64,000 nt of DNA from Lachnospiraceae bacterium (GTDB taxonomy: Bacteria; Bacillota; Clostridia; Lachnospirales; Lachnospiraceae), in NCBI GenBank assembly GCA_014799465.1, contig JAAVHZ010000016.1, forward strand, positions 1 through 64,000, written 5' to 3'. Both the position numbers and the translations under genes were made by a program. Positions 54,377-62,541 of this stretch are shown here, in pieces; position 1 is the stretch's first letter; each line of letters begins with the position of its first letter. A model generated the notes under the pieces. It ran no database searches and was not told where the DNA came from. It saw only the letters and a program-made list of their open reading frames with translations.

Positions 54377-57300
54377 ATGGAAAGTTATTCAAAAAATAGA
54401 AAAGTGAAAAGAATATTAGCAGGTATTTTGACTATAGTAATGGTCTTTGTAAGCATTGATCTGAGTCAATTTATATCTGCCCAAGCGGCAACCAAGTATG
54501 ATACATTATATTTAATTGATAATACTGTTGAAAAGTGGGTAAAAAATGATAATGCTAAAATCAAGGCAATTGATAACAGCAATGGACATACTACATATTG
54601 GATGACACAAAAGAACGAAACTACATGGAGTGTAAAAGTTCCTAAAAATGCATATAATATTACCTTTAATCGTTATGCCGAAAATGAAACGACACAATGG
54701 AACTCGTGGAGTGCCGGAGGAAGAGCTAAAAATAATGCATATTATGTGGATGGAAGTGAATATGGGCATTGGGGCATTGTGGAAGAAAGTGAAGAATATT
54801 TTCATGCAGGAGACATCATATATCTTGATATATCAGAATTTACACAATGGGAAAATGATAGTGCAGTGATGTATGTTAATTTTACCAATGCATCTAAGGA
54901 AGAAAATGGTGGTAATGATGTATTGATATCTAGTGCAGATAAAAAAATGTACAATCCCAAGATAGTTGAAAATAAAACAGAAGAATATGTATATGAGTAT
55001 ATTGTGACAGAGGAGGATGAAGGGACTACTGAATTGAGATTTTGGAGAGGAGACACAAAAAAACTTTGGAATAATTCTTCTTTGTTGTCTTATAATGAAT
55101 ATACATCAGGTTCTAACTGCGTGAAGCTTACAGATTGGAATGCCAGCAGGAATATTTCATACATTCCAAAGGGGATTGAAATAAAAATTGATACAAATGA
55201 TTTTTTGTATGATGAAATAAATCAATATTATGTTGTTATAAAAGCATTAGATAAAATCTCAGGTTCTGTGGAAACAAGTGAAGCCATTTCTTCTATATCA
55301 TACTCACTGACTGGTTGTGATGGAAATGAAACTTATAAAGGAACTGTGGAGTGTAACAATAATAAATGGGAAATTAAAGAGAAAATTCTTGTAATTGGTA
55401 AAAATACAATGACTATTGTTGCAAAGGATTCTAATGGAAAGAAATATACTAAAGAAATAGTGTTACACAATCTTTCGACTGAAAATTTAGGTGATTACCA
55501 AGTACCAGAAAAAGATACAGATGGTGATGGAATTTATGATTATTATGAATACAGTGTAGGCACAGATATAAAAAATGTGGATACGGATGGGGATGGATTG
55601 TCAGATTATGAAGAATTAATTTTCTTGTTGACTGATCCATTAAAAAAAGATACTGATGACAACGGAATTACTGATGCGGATGAGGATTTTGACAGGGATG
55701 GTTTAACCAATAAATATGAATTACAAAATGATTTAAATGTATGGAATTCGGATACGGACTCTGATGCACTGACCGATGGTGATGAGGTATTGAAGTATCA
55801 TACAAATCCTAATAAAGAAGATACGGATGAAGATGGATTACTTGATGGAGAAGAAATCAAGCTTGGTTTAAATCCAAATAAAAAAGACAGTGATGACGAT
55901 TCTGTTCTTGATGGGGATGAAATATTTGAGCAGACATATACTGAAAATACGCAAAAGGATGTAGTAATCAACAGTTTATCTGTCAAAACAAATTGCTCAG
56001 GGCTTCTTGATAATGAAATTGTAGTTGAAGATGTTTCAAATATTGATATACAAACTGCAAATGTAGTTGGTATTGTTGGAAATCCATATGAGATTACTTG
56101 TAATGCAAAATTCGAAAAAGCAACAATTTCGTTTTCATATGATGAAACGAAACTTGGAACAACAGATGAAAGTGATTTGCGTGTCATGTGGTATGATGAA
56201 AAAAATGATGACTATGTGATACTGGAAGACTCAAAGGTTGATACAAAAAATAATATTGTTTCTTATGATACAACACACTTTTCAACATATCTCCTTGTAG
56301 ATAAGGAAATATGGCTTGATAATTGGAGAGAGGATATTTCTTATCGTGATAGTTCGGAAATGTTATATTATGATCTTGCATTATTGATTGATGTATCAGG
56401 CAGTATGTCAGGAAATAGAATTTCATTAGCAAAAACGACTATAAATGCCTTTATTGATGCGTTATATGGTAAAGATGAAGCAGCTATTGTAAAATTTAAT
56501 TCATACGCAGACACTATTCAAGAAATGACAAGTGATAAAGAGCTGTTAAAGTCAAAAGTGAATACCCTTTCTGCAAGTGGAGGAACAAATGCAGTGGCAG
56601 CTCTTAATCAAGGGATAAAAGAAATCAAAAAAGCACAGGTAAATCATAACTCTATTGGAGATAGTGGTTCATTTAAGTATTCTATAGTATTAATTTGTGA
56701 TGGAGATGTAAATTATAACAATACAATTGTTGATGATGCCAAGAAAAATAATATTTCTATCAATTGCATAAATGTTACAAGTGGTTCAAGTGATGCAATG
56801 ATTAGATACTGCAATGAAACAGGCGGTAATTATTATTATGCTGCTACAACAGAAGATTTAAAAGAAGCTATGTCTGCTCTTGAACGGGATTTTAATGAAA
56901 TTGATACAACAGATGCAGATCAAGATGGATTATATGATGTTTATGAAATAATGGGTATGCGTTTACCAAATGGTCAAATTGTTACAACAGATCCTACGAA
57001 GGTGGATACAGATGGTGATGGCATTAGTGATGCAGATGAATTTGGACTACCACATATAAAGACTTTTTCATATGGAACAATGAAATATTCCTGTACAGTC
57101 TTTCATTATGGACAAAAATTATATGGATATACAATTTTATCTGAAGACGAATATAAAACATATATTCCATACAGTCAGAGTTTTTATGATAGAGTACATA
57201 CTGATTTAGTATATGAAGATGGTGTACCTGCAACCGATCGTTCAGGAAATCAAATTTTTGGATTAGAAAATCTGCATGATACATTAGACGGTTCTAAATG

Positions 57301-57913
57301 GTATGAAACTGTGGGACACAATGTAATTGCCGGAATTGGAGTTTATATAGCTGGTGTACCGCCTATTCCGGTACAGAAACCTTTTGCTCAAGATGCGGCA
57401 AGTTTTCTTGCCAGATATGTTTCAAATATAGGTGGAATTAATAAATATAATGCGAAAAATATTTTAAGTAATTCCATTGCTTTGGAAAATTTTGAGAAAA
57501 ATATGACGGAATTAATTACGACATGTGAATCTTATATGAAAGAAAATCAAACGATTTATATTGCTAATTCGCGTTATAATGTGATGTGTGGATACCCAAG
57601 TCTTACAGCAGAAGACGGGTGGACTTTATTATTAAATTCTCCAGTAATTTTAGCCATAAACTCATGTGATGCTGGTATAGTAGCTGAAGTAACAAAAAAT
57701 GGTGATGAATATACACTTGACTATACATACTACCTAATAGATTATTATGATTTTGATAAATATTTATTAGAAGATTACTATCTTATGAACAGATATGGAA
57801 AATGGCAGAATTTCATAAATTATGGTACTTTTTCTTCAAATATTACTTGGAAAAAGGGAGAGAGCAAGAAAGGAATTTTAAAACAGAAACTACAGATTTT
57901 ATTTAATTATTAA
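54377..57913 (+). CDS. Large secreted protein with VWA and thrombospondin-type-3 calcium repeats
   Basis: 1178 residues. Signal peptide (about 1-38, basic start, ILAGILTIVMVFVSIDL, ending SAQAA). Residues about 40-370 are beta-rich, Ig-like. About 380-515 hold five or more DxDxDG(x)xD calcium loops (DTDGDGIYDYYE, DTDGDGLSDYEE, DTDEDGLLDGEE). The von Willebrand A domain is at about 664-841, with MIDAS DVSGSMSG, GTNA and CDGD. A second pair of calcium loops is at about 849-890 (DADQDGLYDVYE, DTDGDGISDADE). The last 290 residues are a domain I do not recognise. No sorting motif or dockerin is visible. It is probably a cell-surface or released adhesin-like or effector protein. A small membrane protein gene follows. 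Confidence 0.85.
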   Translation: MESYSKNRKVKRILAGILTIVMVFVSIDLSQFISAQAATKYDTLYLIDNTVEKWVKNDNAKIKAIDNSNGHTTYWMTQKNETTWSVKVPKNAYNITFNRYAENETTQWNSWSAGGRAKNNAYYVDGSEYGHWGIVEESEEYFHAGDIIYLDISEFTQWENDSAVMYVNFTNASKEENGGNDVLISSADKKMYNPKIVENKTEEYVYEYIVTEEDEGTTELRFWRGDTKKLWNNSSLLSYNEYTSGSNCVKLTDWNASRNISYIPKGIEIKIDTNDFLYDEINQYYVVIKALDKISGSVETSEAISSISYSLTGCDGNETYKGTVECNNNKWEIKEKILVIGKNTMTIVAKDSNGKKYTKEIVLHNLSTENLGDYQVPEKDTDGDGIYDYYEYSVGTDIKNVDTDGDGLSDYEELIFLLTDPLKKDTDDNGITDADEDFDRDGLTNKYELQNDLNVWNSDTDSDALTDGDEVLKYHTNPNKEDTDEDGLLDGEEIKLGLNPNKKDSDDDSVLDGDEIFEQTYTENTQKDVVINSLSVKTNCSGLLDNEIVVEDVSNIDIQTANVVGIVGNPYEITCNAKFEKATISFSYDETKLGTTDESDLRVMWYDEKNDDYVILEDSKVDTKNNIVSYDTTHFSTYLLVDKEIWLDNWREDISYRDSSEMLYYDLALLIDVSGSMSGNRISLAKTTINAFIDALYGKDEAAIVKFNSYADTIQEMTSDKELLKSKVNTLSASGGTNAVAALNQGIKEIKKAQVNHNSIGDSGSFKYSIVLICDGDVNYNNTIVDDAKKNNISINCINVTSGSSDAMIRYCNETGGNYYYAATTEDLKEAMSALERDFNEIDTTDADQDGLYDVYEIMGMRLPNGQIVTTDPTKVDTDGDGISDADEFGLPHIKTFSYGTMKYSCTVFHYGQKLYGYTILSEDEYKTYIPYSQSFYDRVHTDLVYEDGVPATDRSGNQIFGLENLHDTLDGSKWYETVGHNVIAGIGVYIAGVPPIPVQKPFAQDAASFLARYVSNIGGINKYNAKNILSNSIALENFEKNMTELITTCESYMKENQTIYIANSRYNVMCGYPSLTAEDGWTLLLNSPVILAINSCDAGIVAEVTKNGDEYTLDYTYYLIDYYDFDKYLLEDYYLMNRYGKWQNFINYGTFSSNITWKKGESKKGILKQKLQILFNY

Positions 57914-57957
57914 TGAATGAAGTATGTGAACCTTAAAAAATATAGTATTAAATATTT

Positions 57958-58017
57958 AACCCAAATTTCACATTTGAAATAGTTGTATAGTTAAAATTTA
58001 TTTGTGAAATTTGGGTT
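57958..58017. terminator. Inverted repeat after the VWA gene
   Basis: AACCCAAATTTCACA (57958-57972) pairs perfectly with TGTGAAATTTGGGTT (58003-58017), with a 30-nt loop, followed by ATTTA. It may act as a terminator despite the long loop. Confidence 0.5.
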
Positions 58018-58041
58018 ATTTAAAAGAAAGAAGATTAGATA

Positions 58042-58533
58042 ATGATGAAATATGAAAAGCACAACAAAAAACTAAAAATTGCAATATTTAATTGTATATC
58101 AGCTGTCTTGATTGTGCTATTTTGGTTTATATTCTATTACATTTTTCAAAACCACTGTTGGCAGTGTTCTTCTAAACAAGAATGTTTGATTGTACATAAA
58201 GATATATCTTGGGAAAGTCTTAATGTTTATGCTTTTTTCGCTGTATATTTTCTTATAGAATTGGTGAATTATCTGTTTACTGGTTTACCATTATTGAACT
58301 ATGCTTTTATACAGGCAATATTGGATTTTGCTGTATTTTTTACCTGCGTGGAATTTATGGAAAGGACATCATGGTTTGTTCCAATTACAGGTGCTTATAT
58401 TAATGCTGAAATAATTGAGTTTAAGGCTTTTATTCAATATCTTTACATATATGGTAATGCGATAGTATTTTCTAATATAATAATTGCAATGATTCATAGT
58501 ATAAATATATTTCTAAAATCAAGAAAGGCGTAG
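58042..58533 (+). CDS. Four-TM membrane protein downstream of the VWA protein
   Basis: 163 residues with TM helices at about 12-34, 58-78, 85-105 and 130-155. A cysteine-rich outside loop (CWQCSSKQEC) lies between helices 1 and 2. The ribosome site is weak (AAGAAAGAAG). I do not recognise the family. It lies 128 nt after the large secreted protein, separated by an inverted repeat. An immunity role is conceivable if the upstream C-terminal domain is toxic; that is speculation. Confidence 0.55.
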   Translation: MMKYEKHNKKLKIAIFNCISAVLIVLFWFIFYYIFQNHCWQCSSKQECLIVHKDISWESLNVYAFFAVYFLIELVNYLFTGLPLLNYAFIQAILDFAVFFTCVEFMERTSWFVPITGAYINAEIIEFKAFIQYLYIYGNAIVFSNIIIAMIHSINIFLKSRKA

Positions 58534-58619
58534 AAAGTTTTTATTCTTTAACGCTTACGGTGAAACAATTCAAATACAGTTTCATATACTATTATAAAAA
58601 GTTTATGGAGTTTTAGAAT

Positions 58620-59393
58620 ATGGCCGAAACAGTTGTAATTGATGCAGGACATGGCGGAAGTGATTTTGGTGCCACATATAATGGAAGAAAGGAAAAGGAT
58701 GATAATCTTAATCTTGCACTTGCAGTAGGGGATATACTTAAACAAAACGGGGTGGACGTATACTTTACAAGAACCTCGGATGTTTATAATACACCTTATG
58801 AAAAAGCAGTTATGGGAAATAATTCAGGGGCAGATTTTTTCGTGTCGATACACCGTAATGCAGTACCTGAGAGTAATACATCTACCGGAGTTGAGACGCT
58901 TGTTTATGATGATTCCGGCATTAAGGCAGAAATGGCAAGGAATATAAATGCAAATCTTGCCGCATTGGGATTTGGCAACAGAGGTGTAATAGAAAGACCT
59001 AATCTGGTGGTGCTTAAACGTACAAAAATGCCGGCAGTATTGGTGGAAGCAGGATTTATAAATAATGACAAAGATAATGAACTGTTTGACACCAAATTTA
59101 ATGAGATTGCCCAGGCTATAGCAGATGGAATACTTGAAACGATAAGGGAGACAGGTGGAGCAACCAGTGGGTCAGACTCAGATTTGTACAGGGTACAGGT
59201 AGGGGCTTATAGGAACAGAAGTAATGCGGTAAGACTTGTGGAACAGCTTCAAAGAGAGGGATTCCCTGCATTTCTTATATTAGATAAAGATTTATATAAG
59301 GTTCAGGTTGGAGCGTTTGAAAATATGGACAATGCAGTGAGGATGGAACAGAGGTTAAGGCAGGAAGGATATAACACATTTATTACAACTTAG
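58620..59393 (+). CDS. N-acetylmuramoyl-L-alanine amidase with SPOR domain
   Basis: 257 residues. Amidase_3 catalytic domain at about 1-180: zinc ligands in VIDAGHGGSDFGA and SIHRN, catalytic Glu in AVLVEAGFINN. A Gly/Ser linker leads to a SPOR domain (about 190-257) of two half-repeats, LYRVQVGAYRNRSNAVRLVEQ and LYKVQVGAFENMDNAVRMEQ, which bind denuded glycan strands. There is no signal peptide, so it may act in the mother cell, as CwlD-like enzymes do, or leave by another route. A terminator follows. Confidence 0.9.
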   Translation: MAETVVIDAGHGGSDFGATYNGRKEKDDNLNLALAVGDILKQNGVDVYFTRTSDVYNTPYEKAVMGNNSGADFFVSIHRNAVPESNTSTGVETLVYDDSGIKAEMARNINANLAALGFGNRGVIERPNLVVLKRTKMPAVLVEAGFINNDKDNELFDTKFNEIAQAIADGILETIRETGGATSGSDSDLYRVQVGAYRNRSNAVRLVEQLQREGFPAFLILDKDLYKVQVGAFENMDNAVRMEQRLRQEGYNTFITT

Positions 59394-59411
59394 AAGACAT
59401 AATATAAATTA

Positions 59412-59447
59412 AATACCTCTAAACAAGTACGGTTTAGAGGTATTATT
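59412..59447. terminator. Terminator between amidase and hisS genes
   Basis: AATACCTCTAAAC (59412-59424) and GTTTAGAGGTATT (59432-59444) with a 7-nt loop, symmetrical, so active in both directions. Confidence 0.85.
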
Positions 59448-59465
59448 ATAGAAATAATATAGTAA

Positions 59466-60707
59466 TTATGAGAAAAATTTTATGCTTTCTGACTGGTTAA
59501 ATATGAAAAAACCGTCACATCCGCCTGATTCGAGTCTGTCAATAAATTTACCCATATTTTTTCTTGGTTTTTCATACATTACAACGTTGTATTCATTTCT
59601 TAATTCATCTGCCTTTAAATTTGCCTCTATAAATGAATCAGAGTCATATATGAGAGCAACAAGCTTTTTATAATCCGGTATATCAAATCCGCTTTCGGTA
59701 AGAATACTGAAAATTCTCTCAAAGCCTATGGAAAATCCGACAGCAGGAACAGATTCGTTTATAAATTTACCGATAAGATTGTCATATCTTCCGCCTCCGG
59801 CAATGGCACCTTTAAATTCTGTACTTTCTACTTCAAATACAGTGCCTGTATAGTATCCTTGTCCACGTACCAGAGTTATATCATATACTATATCGTATTT
59901 ATTATCAGACATTGAATTTATGGAATTTATAATATGTTCAAGCCTTATTATGGCTTCGTTATCCTGACCGCACAGTTCTTTTACAGAATCAAGGGTTACA
60001 GGCTGTTTCTCAAGTAATGAAATAAGACTGTTTATGGATGATGCATCAAACTCTTTTGCATCAAGTTCGGATTTTATACCGTCTATTCCCACTTTATCAA
60101 GTTTATCCAAAGTAATGCATACACTTGGAAGCTGTTCATCATTAAAGCCTGATTTTATAAGAATATCATTTAAAAGGCTGCGGTCATTTATTTTTACTTT
60201 TATATTTTTCATTCCTATATTAAACAGAGCTTTTGTAGTAGTGTTTATAAGTTCTATTTCACAATTAACTGAAGAACTTCCTAAAATGTCAATATCACAC
60301 TGGATAAATTCTCTTAATCGTCCTTTTTGCGGTCTTTCTGCCCTGTATACCTTATCCATCTGGATACACTTAAACGGCTGAATCAGTTTGCTGCGGTTAC
60401 ATGCATAGTATCGGCTCAGTGGAAGAGTAAGGTCATAACGCAGCCCTAAATCAGACAATTTGTCAAATTGGGAAGCATTAAGGGCTTTTGTCAGTTTATC
60501 ACCACGCTTTAATATTTTAAATATAAGGTTGAGATTTTCTCCGCCTTCACTTTTATCAAGATTTTCTGCATCTTCAAGTATAGGGGTACTGATGCGAGTA
60601 AATCCATATGATTGATAAGTCTTAAGTATTACATCCTGAAGATAATCCCTTAAGATTACCTGTTCAGGTAAATAATCGTTTGTTCCTTTTACGGGTGTTG
60701 TTTTCAT
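59466..60707 (-). CDS. hisS: Histidyl-tRNA synthetase-family protein
   Basis: 413-residue class II synthetase fold. Motif 1 region PVKGTNDYLPEQ ... STPILE; motif 2 DKVYRAERPQKGRLREFIQCDIDILG; HisA motif LVRGQGYYTGTVFE, where nearly all HisRS have RGLDYYT; motif 3 AGGGRYDNLIGKF ... GFSIGFERI. A C-terminal anticodon-type domain (about 335-413) is present but diverged. QCDIDILG has Asp where most bacterial enzymes have Glu, as in the eukaryote-like group. It is likely charging tRNA-His, or could be a paralogue such as HisZ; HisZ lacks the motif-2 details seen here. No T-box precedes it. Confidence 0.8.
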   Translation of the reverse strand: MKTTPVKGTNDYLPEQVILRDYLQDVILKTYQSYGFTRISTPILEDAENLDKSEGGENLNLIFKILKRGDKLTKALNASQFDKLSDLGLRYDLTLPLSRYYACNRSKLIQPFKCIQMDKVYRAERPQKGRLREFIQCDIDILGSSSVNCEIELINTTTKALFNIGMKNIKVKINDRSLLNDILIKSGFNDEQLPSVCITLDKLDKVGIDGIKSELDAKEFDASSINSLISLLEKQPVTLDSVKELCGQDNEAIIRLEHIINSINSMSDNKYDIVYDITLVRGQGYYTGTVFEVESTEFKGAIAGGGRYDNLIGKFINESVPAVGFSIGFERIFSILTESGFDIPDYKKLVALIYDSDSFIEANLKADELRNEYNVVMYEKPRKNMGKFIDRLESGGCDGFFIFNQSESIKFFS

Positions 60708-60776
60708 TTTTTAATTTCCTCCAATCAAAATCTGTATATATTTTAATCAAAAGTATACATTATGTCAAATAGTACA

Positions 60777-61118
60777 TTATTCATTAAGGCGTTTCAGCAT
60801 TTCATCATACTGACGGTACATTTTCTGGACTCCATTTTCCAGCCTGTAGTAATGTGCTATGTAAGGAACAAGAAGCACAAGAAGAAGCAGCGTCAGTAAT
60901 AGAAGACCGATTGTGTTAAAATATAAAAATGCAAATGCAGATATAAGGGTACAGACTGCAAATATTACGGTTACAATAAGATGTATAAGCCGCTCATGCA
61001 TAAAAAATCCGATTTGTATCAGATGCTCCTTTATAATTTTATCATAATCTGCATTAATGTCATTTTTATTAAGTAAATCATCAATGTAATTAAGATAGTT
61101 GACTATTCGTTCTTTCAT
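60777..61118 (-). CDS. Small two-TM membrane protein
   Basis: 113 residues from ATG 61118. A charged helical N-terminus (about 45 residues, with DDLLNKNDINADYDKI), two TM helices (about 48-68 and 72-92, the second LLLLTLLLLVLLVPYIAHYY) and a basic, helical tail. Unknown family. It lies 25 nt after the CDF exporter gene on the same strand and may be co-transcribed with it. Confidence 0.55.
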   Translation of the reverse strand: MKERIVNYLNYIDDLLNKNDINADYDKIIKEHLIQIGFFMHERLIHLIVTVIFAVCTLISAFAFLYFNTIGLLLLTLLLLVLLVPYIAHYYRLENGVQKMYRQYDEMLKRLNE

Positions 61119-61143
61119 AATAAAATCATATCCTTTCTTTAGT

Positions 61144-62310
61144 TTATATATATGACATTTCAATCTTTATAACAGCTATACAATTTTCAAAATATTCATG
61201 AACAATGGCTTCAAGGGCAGTTTTAGTACTTTCGGGACTTAATCTGTAATCGGGAGGGATAACGGCATCAAATATTAGGTTGGTGTGTGTAGAGCCCTGA
61301 ATCATTCTGAAATCATGTATTGTAATAACAGAATCAAAATCTTTAATATGCATTTCCAGTTTCTTTCTCATTTCAGTGACAACAGCATTGTTATATTCAA
61401 TGGGGTCCATATGGATTACAGCCTCACAGCATAGCTTTGAACCTATTTCACGCTCTATACAGTCTATTGTATCGTGAAGTTCGTATATATCTTTGTCTCC
61501 CGATACCTCTGCGTGAAGGGAAATCATTCTGCGTCCCGGACCATAATCATGTACAATTAAATCATGCAGCCCTTTAACATTGTCATATGACATTACTATA
61601 TTTTCTATGGATTTCACAAATTCTGCACTGGGAGCCTGGCCTAGCAGAGGATTTAAAGTGTCTTTTGCCGCACTGTATCCGGCATAAAGTATAAATACTG
61701 ACACCAGTATTCCACACCATCCGTCAGGGTTAAATGTAGTAATCTTTGCAATAAATGCAGATAAAAGTACCACGAAAGTAGCAATTGAATCACTGAGGCT
61801 GTCTATAGCCGCCGCAGCCATTGTTGCAGAATTGATTTTATCTCCAATCTTTTTATTGTAATATGCCATATAGAGTTTTACGCATATTGAAATAATAAGA
61901 ATAATAATTGAAAGCAACCCTATCTTTGCATCAGCAGGATGAATTATTTTATTAATAGAGGATTTGGCAAGTTCAAATCCCATCAGTATAATTAGTACAG
62001 ATACAGTAAATCCTGCAATATATTCAACCCTTCCATGTCCAAACGGATGCTCATGATCAGGTTTCATTCCTGAAAATTTAAATCCTATAAGTGTAATAAA
62101 AGATGAACCGGCATCTGAAAGGTTATTAAAAGCATCAGCAGTGACGGCTATTGAACCACTTAAGAGTCCGGCAGTATATTTTCCTGCAAACAGCAGTATA
62201 TTAAGAAAAATCCCCGTAATACTACAGACTATTCCATATATGGAACGTTGTTTTACAGGGTTGTTCTGTCCGCATTTGTGAAGAAATATTTTAGACAATA
62301 ATGTTATCAT
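61144..62310 (-). CDS. Cation diffusion facilitator (CDF) metal exporter
   Basis: 388 residues. Six TM helices in the first 210 residues, with the HxxxD/DxxxD sites in VTADAFNNLSDAGSSFITLIG (TM2) and AAAIDSLSDSIATFVVLLS (TM5), and DHEHPFGHGRVEYIA in the loop. A cytoplasmic C-terminal ferredoxin-like domain (ISLHAEVSGDKDIYELHDTID ...) follows. CDF proteins export Zn2+, Fe2+, Mn2+ or Cd2+ by H+ antiport. GGAGG lies about 6 nt before ATG 62310. A 12-bp perfect inverted repeat sits upstream and could bind a metal-responsive repressor such as the ArsR-type protein at 6216. Confidence 0.9.
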   Translation of the reverse strand: MITLLSKIFLHKCGQNNPVKQRSIYGIVCSITGIFLNILLFAGKYTAGLLSGSIAVTADAFNNLSDAGSSFITLIGFKFSGMKPDHEHPFGHGRVEYIAGFTVSVLIILMGFELAKSSINKIIHPADAKIGLLSIIILIISICVKLYMAYYNKKIGDKINSATMAAAAIDSLSDSIATFVVLLSAFIAKITTFNPDGWCGILVSVFILYAGYSAAKDTLNPLLGQAPSAEFVKSIENIVMSYDNVKGLHDLIVHDYGPGRRMISLHAEVSGDKDIYELHDTIDCIEREIGSKLCCEAVIHMDPIEYNNAVVTEMRKKLEMHIKDFDSVITIHDFRMIQGSTHTNLIFDAVIPPDYRLSPESTKTALEAIVHEYFENCIAVIKIEMSYI

Positions 62311-62387
62311 AAAAAATCCTCCATAAATATATAGTTTATTATAACATTTAAAAAATAAAAAAACTACAAAAATTATTATTTGTTTAT

Positions 62388-62426
62388 AAATATGCACAAA
62401 GTGGAAAAGTGAAATTGTGCATATTT
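62388..62426. promoter_or_regulatory. Perfect 12-bp inverted repeat between divergent genes
   Basis: AAATATGCACAA (62388-62399) and TTGTGCATATTT (62415-62426), 15-nt spacer. It lies in the gap between the leftward CDF gene and the rightward amylase gene: an operator candidate or a stem-loop. Confidence 0.5.
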
Positions 62427-62466
62427 AATAAAAAAGCTTTAAAATAAAGTATATTTAAGTGCATTA

Positions 62467-62495
62467 TTGACATTTCTTCAAAAAAAGCATATTCT
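62467..62495 (+). promoter_or_regulatory. Promoter of the secreted amylase gene
   Basis: TTGACA (62467-62472), 17-nt spacer, TATTCT (62490-62495), about 47 nt before the ATG. Confidence 0.6.
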
Positions 62496-62541
62496 TATTT
62501 TGTAAGGACTTTATGGAATAAAAAAAGAAAGGAAGAATTTT

